DNA from: Lentisphaera marina
GTDB lineage: Bacteria; Verrucomicrobiota; Lentisphaeria; Lentisphaerales; Lentisphaeraceae
Assembly (NCBI RefSeq): GCF_028745505.1
Contig: NZ_JAQZZL010000002.1
Location: 1,860,001 to 1,924,000, forward strand
Direction of reading: 5' to 3'
Length of the DNA: 64,000 nt
The translations under genes were made by a program, and so were the position numbers. The notes under the pieces are model-generated. The model was not told the DNA's origin and searched no databases. It saw only the letters and a program-made list of their open reading frames with translations. Shown piece by piece: positions 54,101 through 62,509 of the stretch; the first letter of the stretch is position 1; every line of letters starts with the position of its first letter.

Positions 54101-55408
54101 CTAAAGCTTTAAATCACCTTTGATTTTCTCTATACTAAAATCTTCTTGATCACCAGTCTTAAGATTTTTCATCTGATCTTGACGATCTTCCTCTGGAATG
54201 ACAATAAATGTAGCTCCGCGTTTTTCTGCAAATTGTATTTGTTTGCCGAACTTCTTTACACTGGGAGCTACTTCTACATTAATCCCCACTGCGCGCATTT
54301 CTGACGCGATCTTATTTGCTTTAGGGCGTTGACTTTCGTCGAACAAAACAACATAGGTCTGCACCGGAGTCACTTCCAAAACATCAAGTCTTTCTGTTTC
54401 AAACAAAAGGTAAAGTAAGCGACTTATGCCGATGGAAAGCCCCACACCAGGCAGTTTTTTCTTGGAGAATTTCTCAGCCAAATTATCGTAGCGTCCACCA
54501 GAGCAAACACTCCCATAACTTTCCAAGCCATTAATCACACATTCATAGACTGAGCCTGTGTAGTAATCGAGCCCACGCGCAATCGACAGATCAAAAATTA
54601 CTGCTCCATCTGGCAAATGACTTAAATTACTAAAAATAGTCTTTAATTCAGTTTGGGCCGCAGCTAAAAGTTCATCACTTGTATCTAGGCCTTCAATAAA
54701 TTCCAGTGCCTGCGAAATGGGAAATTTCTTTTCTGCGAGTTCCGCACAAAAAACTGCTTGTTCAGAACTTAAGCCACTCTCAACCAAGAGACGTACAACT
54801 TCATCTTTGCCAATCTTATCAATCTTATCTACAATAATAAGCGTCGCATTCATATCATCGACACCCTGCTGACGGTAAAGACCTTCTAGGAGTTTGCGGT
54901 TATTAATCTTCACAGTGAATTCACCGATATTTAGCTGAGTGAAAATATCATAGATAACCTGAACAACTTCTGCTTCATAATGAAGTGGAAGAGTTCCATC
55001 GCCAATCACATCAATATCTGCCTGGTAAAATTCACGGTAACGTCCCTTTTGTGGACGTTCTCCGCGCCAGACTTTCTGAATCTGGTAGCGCTTAAAGGGG
55101 AACTGAAGCTTGGCAAAATTGTCTGCTGTATAGCGCGCCGTAGGTAAAGTGAGGTCAAAATGCAAGCCAAATTCAGCTTTCTTATTCTCACCATCACCCG
55201 CCAAGCGATGAATCCCAAAAATCTCTTTGCTCACATCACCTGTTGTCGACAAGCTCTTCACTTTTTCTACTGCGGCCGTTTCAATAGGTGTAAAACCATA
55301 AGATTCATAAACTTTTGCGACGATATCGAGGATACGCTTTTCTTGTCTCTTTGCAGCAGGCAACCACTCGGGGAAACCACTCATCATTTTTGCTAGTACA
55401 TCTGCCAT
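54101..55408 (-). CDS. hisS: Histidyl-tRNA synthetase
   Basis: 435 residues. Class II motif 2 (VWRGERPQKGRYREFYQADID: key residues R-x-E-x-x-x-x-G-R-x-R-E-F-x-Q), the HisA motif ARGLDYYTGSVYE and motif 3 (LPGVGLSIGISRLL) are present, with a C-terminal anticodon-binding domain. Charges tRNA(His). Monocistronic; it marks the left edge of the RiPP cluster. Confidence 0.96.
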   Translation of the reverse strand: MADVLAKMMSGFPEWLPAAKRQEKRILDIVAKVYESYGFTPIETAAVEKVKSLSTTGDVSKEIFGIHRLAGDGENKKAEFGLHFDLTLPTARYTADNFAKLQFPFKRYQIQKVWRGERPQKGRYREFYQADIDVIGDGTLPLHYEAEVVQVIYDIFTQLNIGEFTVKINNRKLLEGLYRQQGVDDMNATLIIVDKIDKIGKDEVVRLLVESGLSSEQAVFCAELAEKKFPISQALEFIEGLDTSDELLAAAQTELKTIFSNLSHLPDGAVIFDLSIARGLDYYTGSVYECVINGLESYGSVCSGGRYDNLAEKFSKKKLPGVGLSIGISRLLYLLFETERLDVLEVTPVQTYVVLFDESQRPKANKIASEMRAVGINVEVAPSVKKFGKQIQFAEKRGATFIVIPEEDRQDQMKNLKTGDQEDFSIEKIKGDLKL

Positions 55409-55447
55409 AAGTCGGCCCTTTAATCAAAATCAGTTAAAATTCCGCGC

Positions 55448-55453
55448 ATTATA
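55448..55453 (-). promoter_or_regulatory. Consensus -10 box upstream of hisS
   Basis: TATAAT on the minus strand, preceded by TG, about 40 bp before the hisS ATG. No good -35 is seen at 16-18 bp, so this is a -10-only prediction. Confidence 0.35.
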
Positions 55454-55558
55454 CATTCCATTACCTCAAAATCCACTCAATGTCTCAGTACCACACTATT
55501 GATTTATCACTCTCCTCGGTCTACAATTAATCCAACCCAATATAATTCGAAGTCAAGA

Positions 55559-56008
55559 ATGTTCAGAAGTTTTATCACCTTCATCAAACTCCCTTTTAGA
55601 ATCAAATTTTTAGCCTTAGAAGTTTTTTTAGAACTCTGCCTTGCTTGCCTTCAACTCAAAAGCCAAGAATTTAAAGTTTTAGCCAAGAGTTTAGGGGAAA
55701 GCGAAAAGGAATCTTCCAAAGAAGAAAAAACTATTCCAGATGAAATAAAATTTCTCAAAAGACTCATTTTACGTATAGCTGACTTACTCCCGTGGAAATG
55801 CGTTTGCTTCCCCCAAGCAATCGCAGGGCAACGTATCCTTAATAAGAAAAAGCTTGCTTCCACACTTTATTTAGGTTTGAAAAAAGAAGATGGCGACATG
55901 AAAGCTCATGCCTGGTTGCGATACCAGCAATACATTGTTACTGGTGATAATGGCATCGAACAGTACACTATAATTAATAGCTTTACGCACGAGGTCCTCA
56001 ATGATTAA
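55559..56008 (+). CDS. Lasso-peptide B2 leader peptidase (transglutaminase-like)
   Basis: 149 residues from the ATG at 55559; a TTG 60 bp upstream is in frame but adds residues foreign to the family. The C-terminal half matches the lasso B2 fold: Cys83 in CVCFPQA, a helix QRILNKKKL, the strand TLYLGLKKEDG and His117 in AHAWL. Cys and His form the protease dyad, with the usual spacing. It would cut the leader from the precursors, guided by B1. First gene of the biosynthetic run; overlaps the exporter gene by 8 bp. Confidence 0.88.
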   Translation: MFRSFITFIKLPFRIKFLALEVFLELCLACLQLKSQEFKVLAKSLGESEKESSKEEKTIPDEIKFLKRLILRIADLLPWKCVCFPQAIAGQRILNKKKLASTLYLGLKKEDGDMKAHAWLRYQQYIVTGDNGIEQYTIINSFTHEVLND

Positions 56009-57773
56009 GGAACGTCTCGAATTCTTTTTTAGTAAAGATTTTATAGCACAAATGAAAGTTTTCTTGGGGCAAATCGCTAGCTATAAGAAGGTCATTTCTT
56101 TCTCACTCCTACTGTCGATTATTGCCAATGGCCTCGGACTTATACCCGCTTTGATTAGTGGCAAAATTGTTGATGATTATCTTAGCAATGATAAAATTAA
56201 ATATATTGCTCAAACCGAAAACGAAATCTTACTCTGGGCTAGCGCCCTATTCTTGGCTTACGTAATGAGTGAAGCTCTAAGCATCATACAAAACCAAGTC
56301 CAATTACGCTTCCGAACCTCCTTCAATCACAGCTTACAAAATAAACTTTATCAACATGTTCTTCATTTACCCATAAACTTTTTTAACAAAACGAAATCTG
56401 GCGAACTACTCTCAAGGTTCACGAGCGATATCAATCACATCACGAGCCTATGCAATCAGCTTATTCTCACCCCCATCAATGCCCTACTTCGCCTTTCAAT
56501 CATTCTTGCCTACTGCTTTTATCTCAGTCCATGGATTGCACTACTCATACTAACGGTCATTGGGGTCTTAACTGTACTTTGCATGTACCTCACCAAAAAA
56601 ACTCGCCCACTACAAAATGAAATATATGAAAAGCAAGCCGTAATCCATGGCTTCCTCAGCGAAATCTTCCAAGGTATTCGCACCGTACGTTCTCACGCCA
56701 AAGAACAAGAAGAAATCTCTCAGCATAGCCAACGCCATCTCGATTTAAATGACACAAAACTAAGGTCAAACCTACAGATACAAAGTATTTATAGCCTGTG
56801 GTCTTTCATGCAAGCTATTGCGGCCGCACTCATGCTAGCAGGTGGCTCTATGATGATTATTCGTGGTCACATGAGTCTAGGCGAATTAGTGGTTGTTCAG
56901 TTTTTTACCGCTCAGCTCATGAGTCCCGTTTTCAACATACTCTCTTCAATAAGTTCAACTCAAGCAGGCCTAGCTTGCTTAGAACGCTATCACGATGTTT
57001 TATCAGAAGAACTCGACAATCCACCTGACCCCAATAAGAAAAAACTTAATGAGGCTATCCAAAAAATTGAGATCAAAAACCTGTCCTTTTCCTATATAAA
57101 TAACAAAAACACCCTCAAAGATATTTCTTTTAGCATGGAGAAAGGAAAAACTTACGCACTTGTGGGGGCAAGTGGCTCAGGTAAAAGCACCCTAGCAGAC
57201 CTTATTTGTGGTTTCCAAAAAGCTTCAACAGGTGAAATACTGATTAACGGCATTGAACTCCATGAGCTCAACAAAGAAGATTACATACAACATGTATCTG
57301 TAGTTCACCAAACGAGCTTTGTTTTTGATGGCACCATACGTGACAACATCCTCTACGCTGACCCCGAGCTTAATGATAGCGCCATCCTAGAACTCTGTAA
57401 GAAAGCCCAGCTGCATGATTTTATTCAATCTTTAGAAAATGGCCTCGACTCATATATCGGAGAAAATGGCATCAAACTCTCCGGCGGACAAAAACAACGC
57501 CTCTGCCTCGCACGTGCCTTCGCAGCCAAAGCTGACCTCATCATCCTTGACGAAGCCACTAGCCACCTCGACTCTATTAGCGAAAGGCTCATTCAAAAAG
57601 CCATATTCAAAAACAAAGCAGACATCATCACCCTGATCATCGCCCATAACCTCAGCACCATCCAAGACGCCGACCAAATTATCGTCCTCGAGCAAGGTAA
57701 AATCATTGAACAGGGAGATCATACGCAGCTAAGTTCAAAACAAGGCCCATACTCAAGGCTACTCACTTCCTAA
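56001..57773 (+). CDS. ABC exporter of the RiPP cluster (lasso D type)
   Basis: 590 residues: an N-terminal six-helix permease domain (about 30-310) fused to an ATPase domain with Walker A GASGSGKST, signature LSGGQKQRLCLARA, Walker B LIILDEATSHLDS and the H-loop AHN. There is no C39 peptidase domain, so leader cleavage depends on B2. It would export the mature peptide and may give self-immunity. Start overlaps the B2 stop. Confidence 0.93.
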   Translation: MIKERLEFFFSKDFIAQMKVFLGQIASYKKVISFSLLLSIIANGLGLIPALISGKIVDDYLSNDKIKYIAQTENEILLWASALFLAYVMSEALSIIQNQVQLRFRTSFNHSLQNKLYQHVLHLPINFFNKTKSGELLSRFTSDINHITSLCNQLILTPINALLRLSIILAYCFYLSPWIALLILTVIGVLTVLCMYLTKKTRPLQNEIYEKQAVIHGFLSEIFQGIRTVRSHAKEQEEISQHSQRHLDLNDTKLRSNLQIQSIYSLWSFMQAIAAALMLAGGSMMIIRGHMSLGELVVVQFFTAQLMSPVFNILSSISSTQAGLACLERYHDVLSEELDNPPDPNKKKLNEAIQKIEIKNLSFSYINNKNTLKDISFSMEKGKTYALVGASGSGKSTLADLICGFQKASTGEILINGIELHELNKEDYIQHVSVVHQTSFVFDGTIRDNILYADPELNDSAILELCKKAQLHDFIQSLENGLDSYIGENGIKLSGGQKQRLCLARAFAAKADLIILDEATSHLDSISERLIQKAIFKNKADIITLIIAHNLSTIQDADQIIVLEQGKIIEQGDHTQLSSKQGPYSRLLTS

Positions 57774-57894
57774 GCCTTCAAATAAAACCTTACTTTAGTA
57801 CTAAAAAAAATATATTTCTTAACCAAAAGCGCTTGTACTCAACTTATATTTTAATTATTCTTCTTAATAACATCAACTATGAGATACGAATCAT

Positions 57895-58173
57895 ATGAAA
57901 ATCACCAAGAATTGTACATTAAAACGCAACCCCGAAATCATTTCTAGCAAAATTGACGATGAAGTCGTAATGATGAGTATAGAAGAAGGTAAGTATTTTG
58001 GACTTGACCCTATAGGCTCAATCATCTGGGAGCTTTTAGAAGAACCAAAAAGTCTGAAAAAAATTTTACCTGAACTTGTTGATGAATTCGATGTCTCTGA
58101 GGAACAATGCGAAAAAGATTGTATGAGCTTTGTCCTCGATATGATTGATAAAAAAACTTTGATCATACAATAA
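57895..58173 (+). CDS. PqqD-like leader-recognition protein (lasso B1, RRE)
   Basis: 92 residues with the RRE pattern: strands IISSKIDDEVVMMSIEEGKYFGLDPIG (key residues E-x-G-x-x-x-G/L-D-x-x-G), then IIWELLEEPKSLKKILPELV helix, then a helix ending in LDMIDKKTLI. It binds the precursor leader, especially the W-x-K-P-x-[IV] stretch, and presents it to B2. B1 and B2 are separate genes here and are split by the exporter. A 121-bp gap precedes it; the next gene begins 2 bp after its stop. Confidence 0.93.
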   Translation: MKITKNCTLKRNPEIISSKIDDEVVMMSIEEGKYFGLDPIGSIIWELLEEPKSLKKILPELVDEFDVSEEQCEKDCMSFVLDMIDKKTLIIQ

Positions 58174-58175
58174 CA

Positions 58176-58709
58176 TTGACGACCCCTAAAAACCAAGAAC
58201 AAGAGCTCTGTAAAAACTGTGGTTTCTGTTGTGATGGTACTTTATTCGCTAGAGCTACGTCTTTCAAAGACGAAATCCTCCTCCCTAAAATGGAAGCGGA
58301 GATAATTGATGATGCTTATTGGTTTAAACTTCCCTGTGTATATTTTGATAAATATTGCACTGTCTATGATAAAAAACGCCCCGACATCTGTGGTGATTTT
58401 AAATGTCGCTTATTAAAGAAATTCATCAAAGGAAAACTTGCGTTTAATGAGCTCGAAAAACTGATTCAACAAATTAAAGATCAAAAAAACCGACTCTATC
58501 AACTCATCCCCAATGCCAAAAAAAATCGCACGATCAAAGAAGCGTATCATTCTTTTATAGAGAATAATAAAGATGATCTCGACTCTAAAGCCTTTAGAAT
58601 TAAACATAGTCAAGTTTTATTGGAATGGGCTTCTTACGAAAATCGCCTCTCACAATTCCATCATAAAAAGGAAGTGCCGAAAAAAGGACTTGAAACGCCT
58701 AGAAAATAA
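58176..58709 (+). CDS. YkgJ-type Cys-cluster protein in the RiPP cluster
   Basis: 177 residues, TTG start 2 bp after the B1 stop. The N-terminal C12-x2-C15-x2-C18-C19 motif and the later CVYFDKYCTVYDKKRPDICGDFKC (key residues P-C-x6-C-x-x-Y-x-x-R-P-x-x-C-x4-C) are the two halves of the YkgJ/UPF0153 metal-binding signature (zinc or Fe-S). The C-terminal ~100 residues are helical and charged. Function of the family is not known. It is embedded in the operon between B1 and the kinase, so it may be a tailoring or assembly protein. Confidence 0.88.
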   Translation: MTTPKNQEQELCKNCGFCCDGTLFARATSFKDEILLPKMEAEIIDDAYWFKLPCVYFDKYCTVYDKKRPDICGDFKCRLLKKFIKGKLAFNELEKLIQQIKDQKNRLYQLIPNAKKNRTIKEAYHSFIENNKDDLDSKAFRIKHSQVLLEWASYENRLSQFHHKKEVPKKGLETPRK

Positions 58710-58756
58710 GGCCCATCACTTATGATTATTTTATACTCAAATCATCTTTTTTTTCT

Positions 58757-59608
58757 ATGAATAAATATAACTTATTCATAGAAAAAAAAAGCTATTATGG
58801 ACTCTTTGATCACATTTACCTAAGGGAAGAATCTATCCCTCAAGCTAAAGCGCCACTTACACCGCTTTACTCCAACTTACGACTCAACTCTAAAGAAGCT
58901 ATCGTAGAGTTTGAAGGAAGTGCTTCCTTCTATATCTCAAACGGCAACGAGATAATCTATGAGTTCATTAAAAATAAACATTCATTTAATGACTATCTTC
59001 ACAGTTTTGTTACTGGCTTAACTCTTTTTCAACGAGGCCATTTACTCTTGCATGGTAATAGCTGTCTATGGCAGGATAGACACCTTGCTTTCTGCGGCGA
59101 ATCTGGCGTAGGAAAATCCAGTATAGCTACTCAGTTCCATAAAGCTGGAGCTTCATTTTTTTGTGATGAAATCATCTGTTTTAACAAAAAAAATAGCACA
59201 ACTCTGCCCGGCTACCCCTTCTTGCGTTTATGGAAAAACGACGTCGACTTCAATCAATTTAACCCCTCTCTTATATCAAAAATCTGGGATGATGATGAAA
59301 AATATCAACTCAACACAAATCAACAGAAATCCGACCAAAAATGCAAATTAGATTATTTGTTTTATCTAGAAATGGATGAGACTTTATCTTCTCCAGAAAT
59401 TGAAGAAGTCATAGGCGTAGAAAAAGTCGAAACTTTTTGGCGCTCATATTACAATCGCCCCGTAATGGAAGCCATGGGCTTAATCGACCAATTCAATCAA
59501 CAATCACTAGATATCCTGAAAAAACTCCGAGTTTTTAAACTTTCTCGTCCTCCTCATTCAGAATCTCGCCTCGCGTGCTTTGAGCTGATTAAATCAGCAC
59601 TAGTTTAA
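58757..59608 (+). CDS. HprK-like peptide kinase of the RiPP cluster
   Basis: 283 residues. P-loop GESGVGKS at residues 114-121, preceded by the LLLHGNSCLW strand and followed by FFCDEIICF, the HPr-kinase-like acid pair position. It lacks the N-terminal HPr-kinase sensor domain. Homologous lasso kinases (ThcoK type, paeninodin-like clusters) phosphorylate the C-terminal Ser of the precursor. Precursor A1 (62510) ends in Ser; A2 does not. Flanked by the YkgJ gene and the cyclase gene. Confidence 0.88.
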   Translation: MNKYNLFIEKKSYYGLFDHIYLREESIPQAKAPLTPLYSNLRLNSKEAIVEFEGSASFYISNGNEIIYEFIKNKHSFNDYLHSFVTGLTLFQRGHLLLHGNSCLWQDRHLAFCGESGVGKSSIATQFHKAGASFFCDEIICFNKKNSTTLPGYPFLRLWKNDVDFNQFNPSLISKIWDDDEKYQLNTNQQKSDQKCKLDYLFYLEMDETLSSPEIEEVIGVEKVETFWRSYYNRPVMEAMGLIDQFNQQSLDILKKLRVFKLSRPPHSESRLACFELIKSALV

Positions 59609-59639
59609 ATAACTATATACACAAACTAATCTATAATAA

Positions 59640-61205
59640 ATGAATAGAAACTCACAGCTAAATATCCAGGGCGACATTCACCTTTACTCCGAAGATCTTC
59701 ATTCATCAGCAGCTGAAGAATATATTTTAAAGATGTACCTAAAAGAAGCAAAACACTTAGTTAACAAGCTTCATGGCGATTTCTCCTTTCTTATTTATGA
59801 CCAAGAAAAAAATGAATACTTTGGTGCACGTGATCACCTCGGGGTCATTCCTTTTTATTACTACTTTCAAAATGGCAGTTTTTTTTACTCAACAAAACTC
59901 AAAGATTTAGTCAGTCACCCCGAAACTACACCTAAAATTAATGATGATTGGGTTATTCGTTATCTCAATGGCTGGGAAGCTGAAGAACATGAAACTGCCT
60001 ATACTAATATTTTTAGATTACCTCCTGCTCACATATTGCAAATCAATCGTGGTAAATTAACAACTAGCCGTTATTGGGAAATGACGAAACCAGAATCTAT
60101 TGATATTACACGGGCCGAGGCTTGTGAAATTTTCAGAGAAAAACTCACTCTTGCAGTCAAACAAAGACTGCCTCAAGATGGTACTCCTCTTGCTTCTGAA
60201 CTTACAGGCGGCGTTGACTCCGCTACTATCACCGCAATTGCATCTAAACTCGGAACCCAAGCATACGGTTTTACTCATGCAGCTGAACATGGTAATGACG
60301 AACGACACCTCGTCAATGACTTTCTTATAATACACCCCAATGTTAAACATCAACTCATCACAAAAAAAGGCGTTAACATTGCTGACGACTGTCGTTGGGT
60401 CACTCAAAAACTAGCTCAACCACCACAAGCAGCTGTGAATGAATGGGCTCGACAGCTAATGCAGGCTGCAGGAGATGTAGGTGCTAAAGTGATTTTCTCT
60501 GGTTTTGGAGGTGACGAAGGTGTCAGTCAAAGAGCCACTGGATGCGCCTACGCTGAATTCATTAAAAATCGTCAATGGCATCACCTTTACCGCGAAGCCA
60601 AAAACTACCGCCCCATTGCCTGGCCTTATACTTTTTGCCATATCATCTATAATTACCTTTTAAAAAGTAAACCCATTTTTTTTGATAATTCAGTTGATCA
60701 AAACTTCCTTAAAAAAGAGTATCGCCTACCCCCACAAAAATTTAAAACTGGTTTATCTAGAAAAAGTACTTTTGAGTACACAAAACACTTACTCCCCAAT
60801 CGTGGGCATACGGCTTTGCGCTTTGAAGAATCTTACCAATTGGGCTCCGAATTTGGACTACAATACCGCTACCCTTTGATGGACATTCAGCTGTTAGATT
60901 TTTTTAATTCTTTACATGCCCATTGCAAAGTCTATCTCAATCAAAATCGTTACCTCTTTCGCAATGAATCCATGGCCGACTTAACTCCTCCTTCAATTCG
61001 TTATAACTATGACAAAAGTATTGGTGGAAGTATCATTCCTGGTTTGGATGAAGTCTGGAATACTCTTGATGCTGAATTAGCCCAAGATTTTGACTTAGCC
61101 TTCATTGATCAAGCGGCTCTCACAAAAATACGTACTAAGGAAACGCACTCCTTCCCTACTTATTTGATCATTGCTTGTAAAGAATTTTATAGAATCAAGT
61201 CATAG
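59640..61205 (+). CDS. Asparagine-synthetase-like lasso cyclase (C)
   Basis: 521 residues; an in-frame stop precedes the ATG, so the start is fixed. The Ntn-type N-terminus is cut short: the protein begins after the normal catalytic Cys, with DFSFLIYDQEKNEYFGARDHLG as the first recognisable part. The synthetase domain has the PP-loop as TGGVDS (residues 189-194; normally SGGxDS) and YRYPLMDIQLLDFF later. Without the Cys it cannot use glutamine; it should adenylate the Asp or Glu side chain of the core and let the core N-terminus close the macrolactam. Confidence 0.9.
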   Translation: MNRNSQLNIQGDIHLYSEDLHSSAAEEYILKMYLKEAKHLVNKLHGDFSFLIYDQEKNEYFGARDHLGVIPFYYYFQNGSFFYSTKLKDLVSHPETTPKINDDWVIRYLNGWEAEEHETAYTNIFRLPPAHILQINRGKLTTSRYWEMTKPESIDITRAEACEIFREKLTLAVKQRLPQDGTPLASELTGGVDSATITAIASKLGTQAYGFTHAAEHGNDERHLVNDFLIIHPNVKHQLITKKGVNIADDCRWVTQKLAQPPQAAVNEWARQLMQAAGDVGAKVIFSGFGGDEGVSQRATGCAYAEFIKNRQWHHLYREAKNYRPIAWPYTFCHIIYNYLLKSKPIFFDNSVDQNFLKKEYRLPPQKFKTGLSRKSTFEYTKHLLPNRGHTALRFEESYQLGSEFGLQYRYPLMDIQLLDFFNSLHAHCKVYLNQNRYLFRNESMADLTPPSIRYNYDKSIGGSIIPGLDEVWNTLDAELAQDFDLAFIDQAALTKIRTKETHSFPTYLIIACKEFYRIKS

Positions 61206-61312
61206 TTCAGGCCATATTAGGTTTTTCACTAAACAAAAAGGCATAAGTAACTAACAACTTATATCAAATGACAAAGATGTGATTTAATCATTGCTTAAAG
61301 CTAACTAAAACA

Positions 61313-61450
61313 CTACTTATGGGCCCCTTTAGCACCTCCTTTGCCACAGCGCCCAGCATTTTTTTCATCTTCGCCTCCACTAGAAGTACTTTGTGTGTTA
61401 ACATATACACTTAAATTTGATACAATAGGCTTTATCCATGGCTTCTTCAT
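61313..61450 (-). CDS. Candidate lasso precursor A2 (45 residues)
   Basis: A 45-codon ORF on the minus strand, downstream of and in the same direction as the hydroxylase gene. It begins MKKPWIKPIVSNLSVYVNTQ; W5, K7, P8, V10, L13, S14, N18, T19 line up with precursor A1. Thr19 is at position -2 of the predicted core, which would start STSSGGEDE, with Asp and Glu at core positions 8 and 9. The tail is Gly/Lys-rich with one Cys (Cys35) and ends in Lys. No Shine-Dalgarno seen. Too short for gene finders; supported mainly by the leader match and by position. Confidence 0.7.
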   Translation of the reverse strand: MKKPWIKPIVSNLSVYVNTQSTSSGGEDEKNAGRCGKGGAKGAHK

Positions 61451-61526
61451 AATTAGCTACATTATTTAATAGCAAAACAACACCCGAATAAACTATGCAA
61501 GCTTATCCTATGAAGCTGAGGTTCAT

Positions 61527-62387
61527 TTAACCTCGTCTGTGAGCCCAACCATTAAGAGTACAGCGCCCCTCTACAAGACTATTATTGGCAACTGTACTAA
61601 TTTCAGTAACCTGATGATAACAATCACTTGGAAACAAGACTAGCATATTATTTTCTATTCTAAGCCTCAAAAAATTATCGTTACATTCTTGCTTATCTCT
61701 TTTATAATCAAACAAAAGCAAATCACCGCCTTTAAATTTTTGGGGCTCCATAAAAAAATAATAAACAAAGGTAACTTCCCTAGTTGCGCCAGCGCCTACT
61801 TCTCCTTTATCCCTATGCCTTTTAAATCCTCGCCCCTCAGTATAAACATTCACCTCTAGCTCAAGGTCATCATTTAAAGGAGCTATTTGAAAAGCATTAA
61901 GCCATTGTGTGTATTGTTTAAAATAAGATTTAAGCTCTGCATGGATTTTGTCCTTCAGCTCTCCAAGGTGCTTATCATAAATAGCTAACGAGGACCTAAC
62001 AGTCTTATCGACACGACTCTTATCATTGGAATAAACTCTTGCGCTTTTAAATTCATTTTTACATTGGTTGACCACAGCCCATAAATCTTCTTGAAATGAA
62101 TTCGAAAATGGATTATGAAATACACGATAGGGCACTGGTGAAAAATTAAATTCTTTACCTAAAAAGCATTCTCCTTCAAATAAACTTAGCAAAGAACGAT
62201 GATGGGAACCTAAATCTACTTTATTATTTTTTAATAAATCTTTTACCTGTTTTAAGTCGCCCTGCTTCCGATAGGCTTCCACCAGACGATAAAAAATATG
62301 CGAATCGCCTTCGTCTCCTTCGTATTTTTGTCTTAAAAAAGAGATTTCACGGGCTTCAAACACTTGCGTAATACTTGAGTAATCCAC
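61527..62387 (-). CDS. 2-oxoglutarate/Fe(II) hydroxylase, likely peptide tailoring
   Basis: 286 residues. N-terminal ~70 residues are TPR-like; the C-terminal part (from ~90) is a prolyl-4-hydroxylase-type double-stranded beta helix with Fe ligands His191 and Asp193 (KRHRDKGE), His258 (SDCYHQVTEI) and the 2-oxoglutarate Arg275 (GRCTLNG). YYFFMEPQKFKGGDLLLFDY is the usual core strand pair. Between the two precursor genes, it probably hydroxylates one of them, as CanE does for the lasso peptide canucin. Substrate residue unknown. No export signal. Confidence 0.85.
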   Translation of the reverse strand: MDYSSITQVFEAREISFLRQKYEGDEGDSHIFYRLVEAYRKQGDLKQVKDLLKNNKVDLGSHHRSLLSLFEGECFLGKEFNFSPVPYRVFHNPFSNSFQEDLWAVVNQCKNEFKSARVYSNDKSRVDKTVRSSLAIYDKHLGELKDKIHAELKSYFKQYTQWLNAFQIAPLNDDLELEVNVYTEGRGFKRHRDKGEVGAGATREVTFVYYFFMEPQKFKGGDLLLFDYKRDKQECNDNFLRLRIENNMLVLFPSDCYHQVTEISTVANNSLVEGRCTLNGWAHRRG

Positions 62388-62447
62388 TAAAATAGCCCTA
62401 AAATTACCTAATAAATTTAAATTAAAATACCTTTTCTACTAGGCCCC

Positions 62448-62476
62448 TTGAAGTCCTCTATCATCTATAGTATATT
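62448..62476 (+). promoter_or_regulatory. Sigma70-type promoter of precursor A1
   Basis: -35 TTGAAG, exactly 17-bp spacer, -10 TATATT. The predicted transcription start is about 27 bp before the A1 ATG. It lies in the 122-bp gap divergent from the hydroxylase gene, so the precursor can be made independently of the machinery. Confidence 0.6.
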
Positions 62477-62509
62477 TAGTTAAAATCAAACTAAATTATA
62501 AGATAAATC

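Noticed and set aside
55499..55558. Upstream TTG extension of the B2 peptidase gene.
   Set aside because: Adds 20 residues without similarity to the family; the ATG at 55559 gives a normal start.
57774..57894. Possible promoter TTGTAC / TATTCT before the B1 gene.
   Set aside because: The -10 match is poor; the gene can be served by read-through from the exporter gene.
61206..61312. Searched for a third precursor or a terminator after the cyclase gene.
   Set aside because: No short ORF with a W/Y-x-x-P leader and no hairpin with a T run found here.
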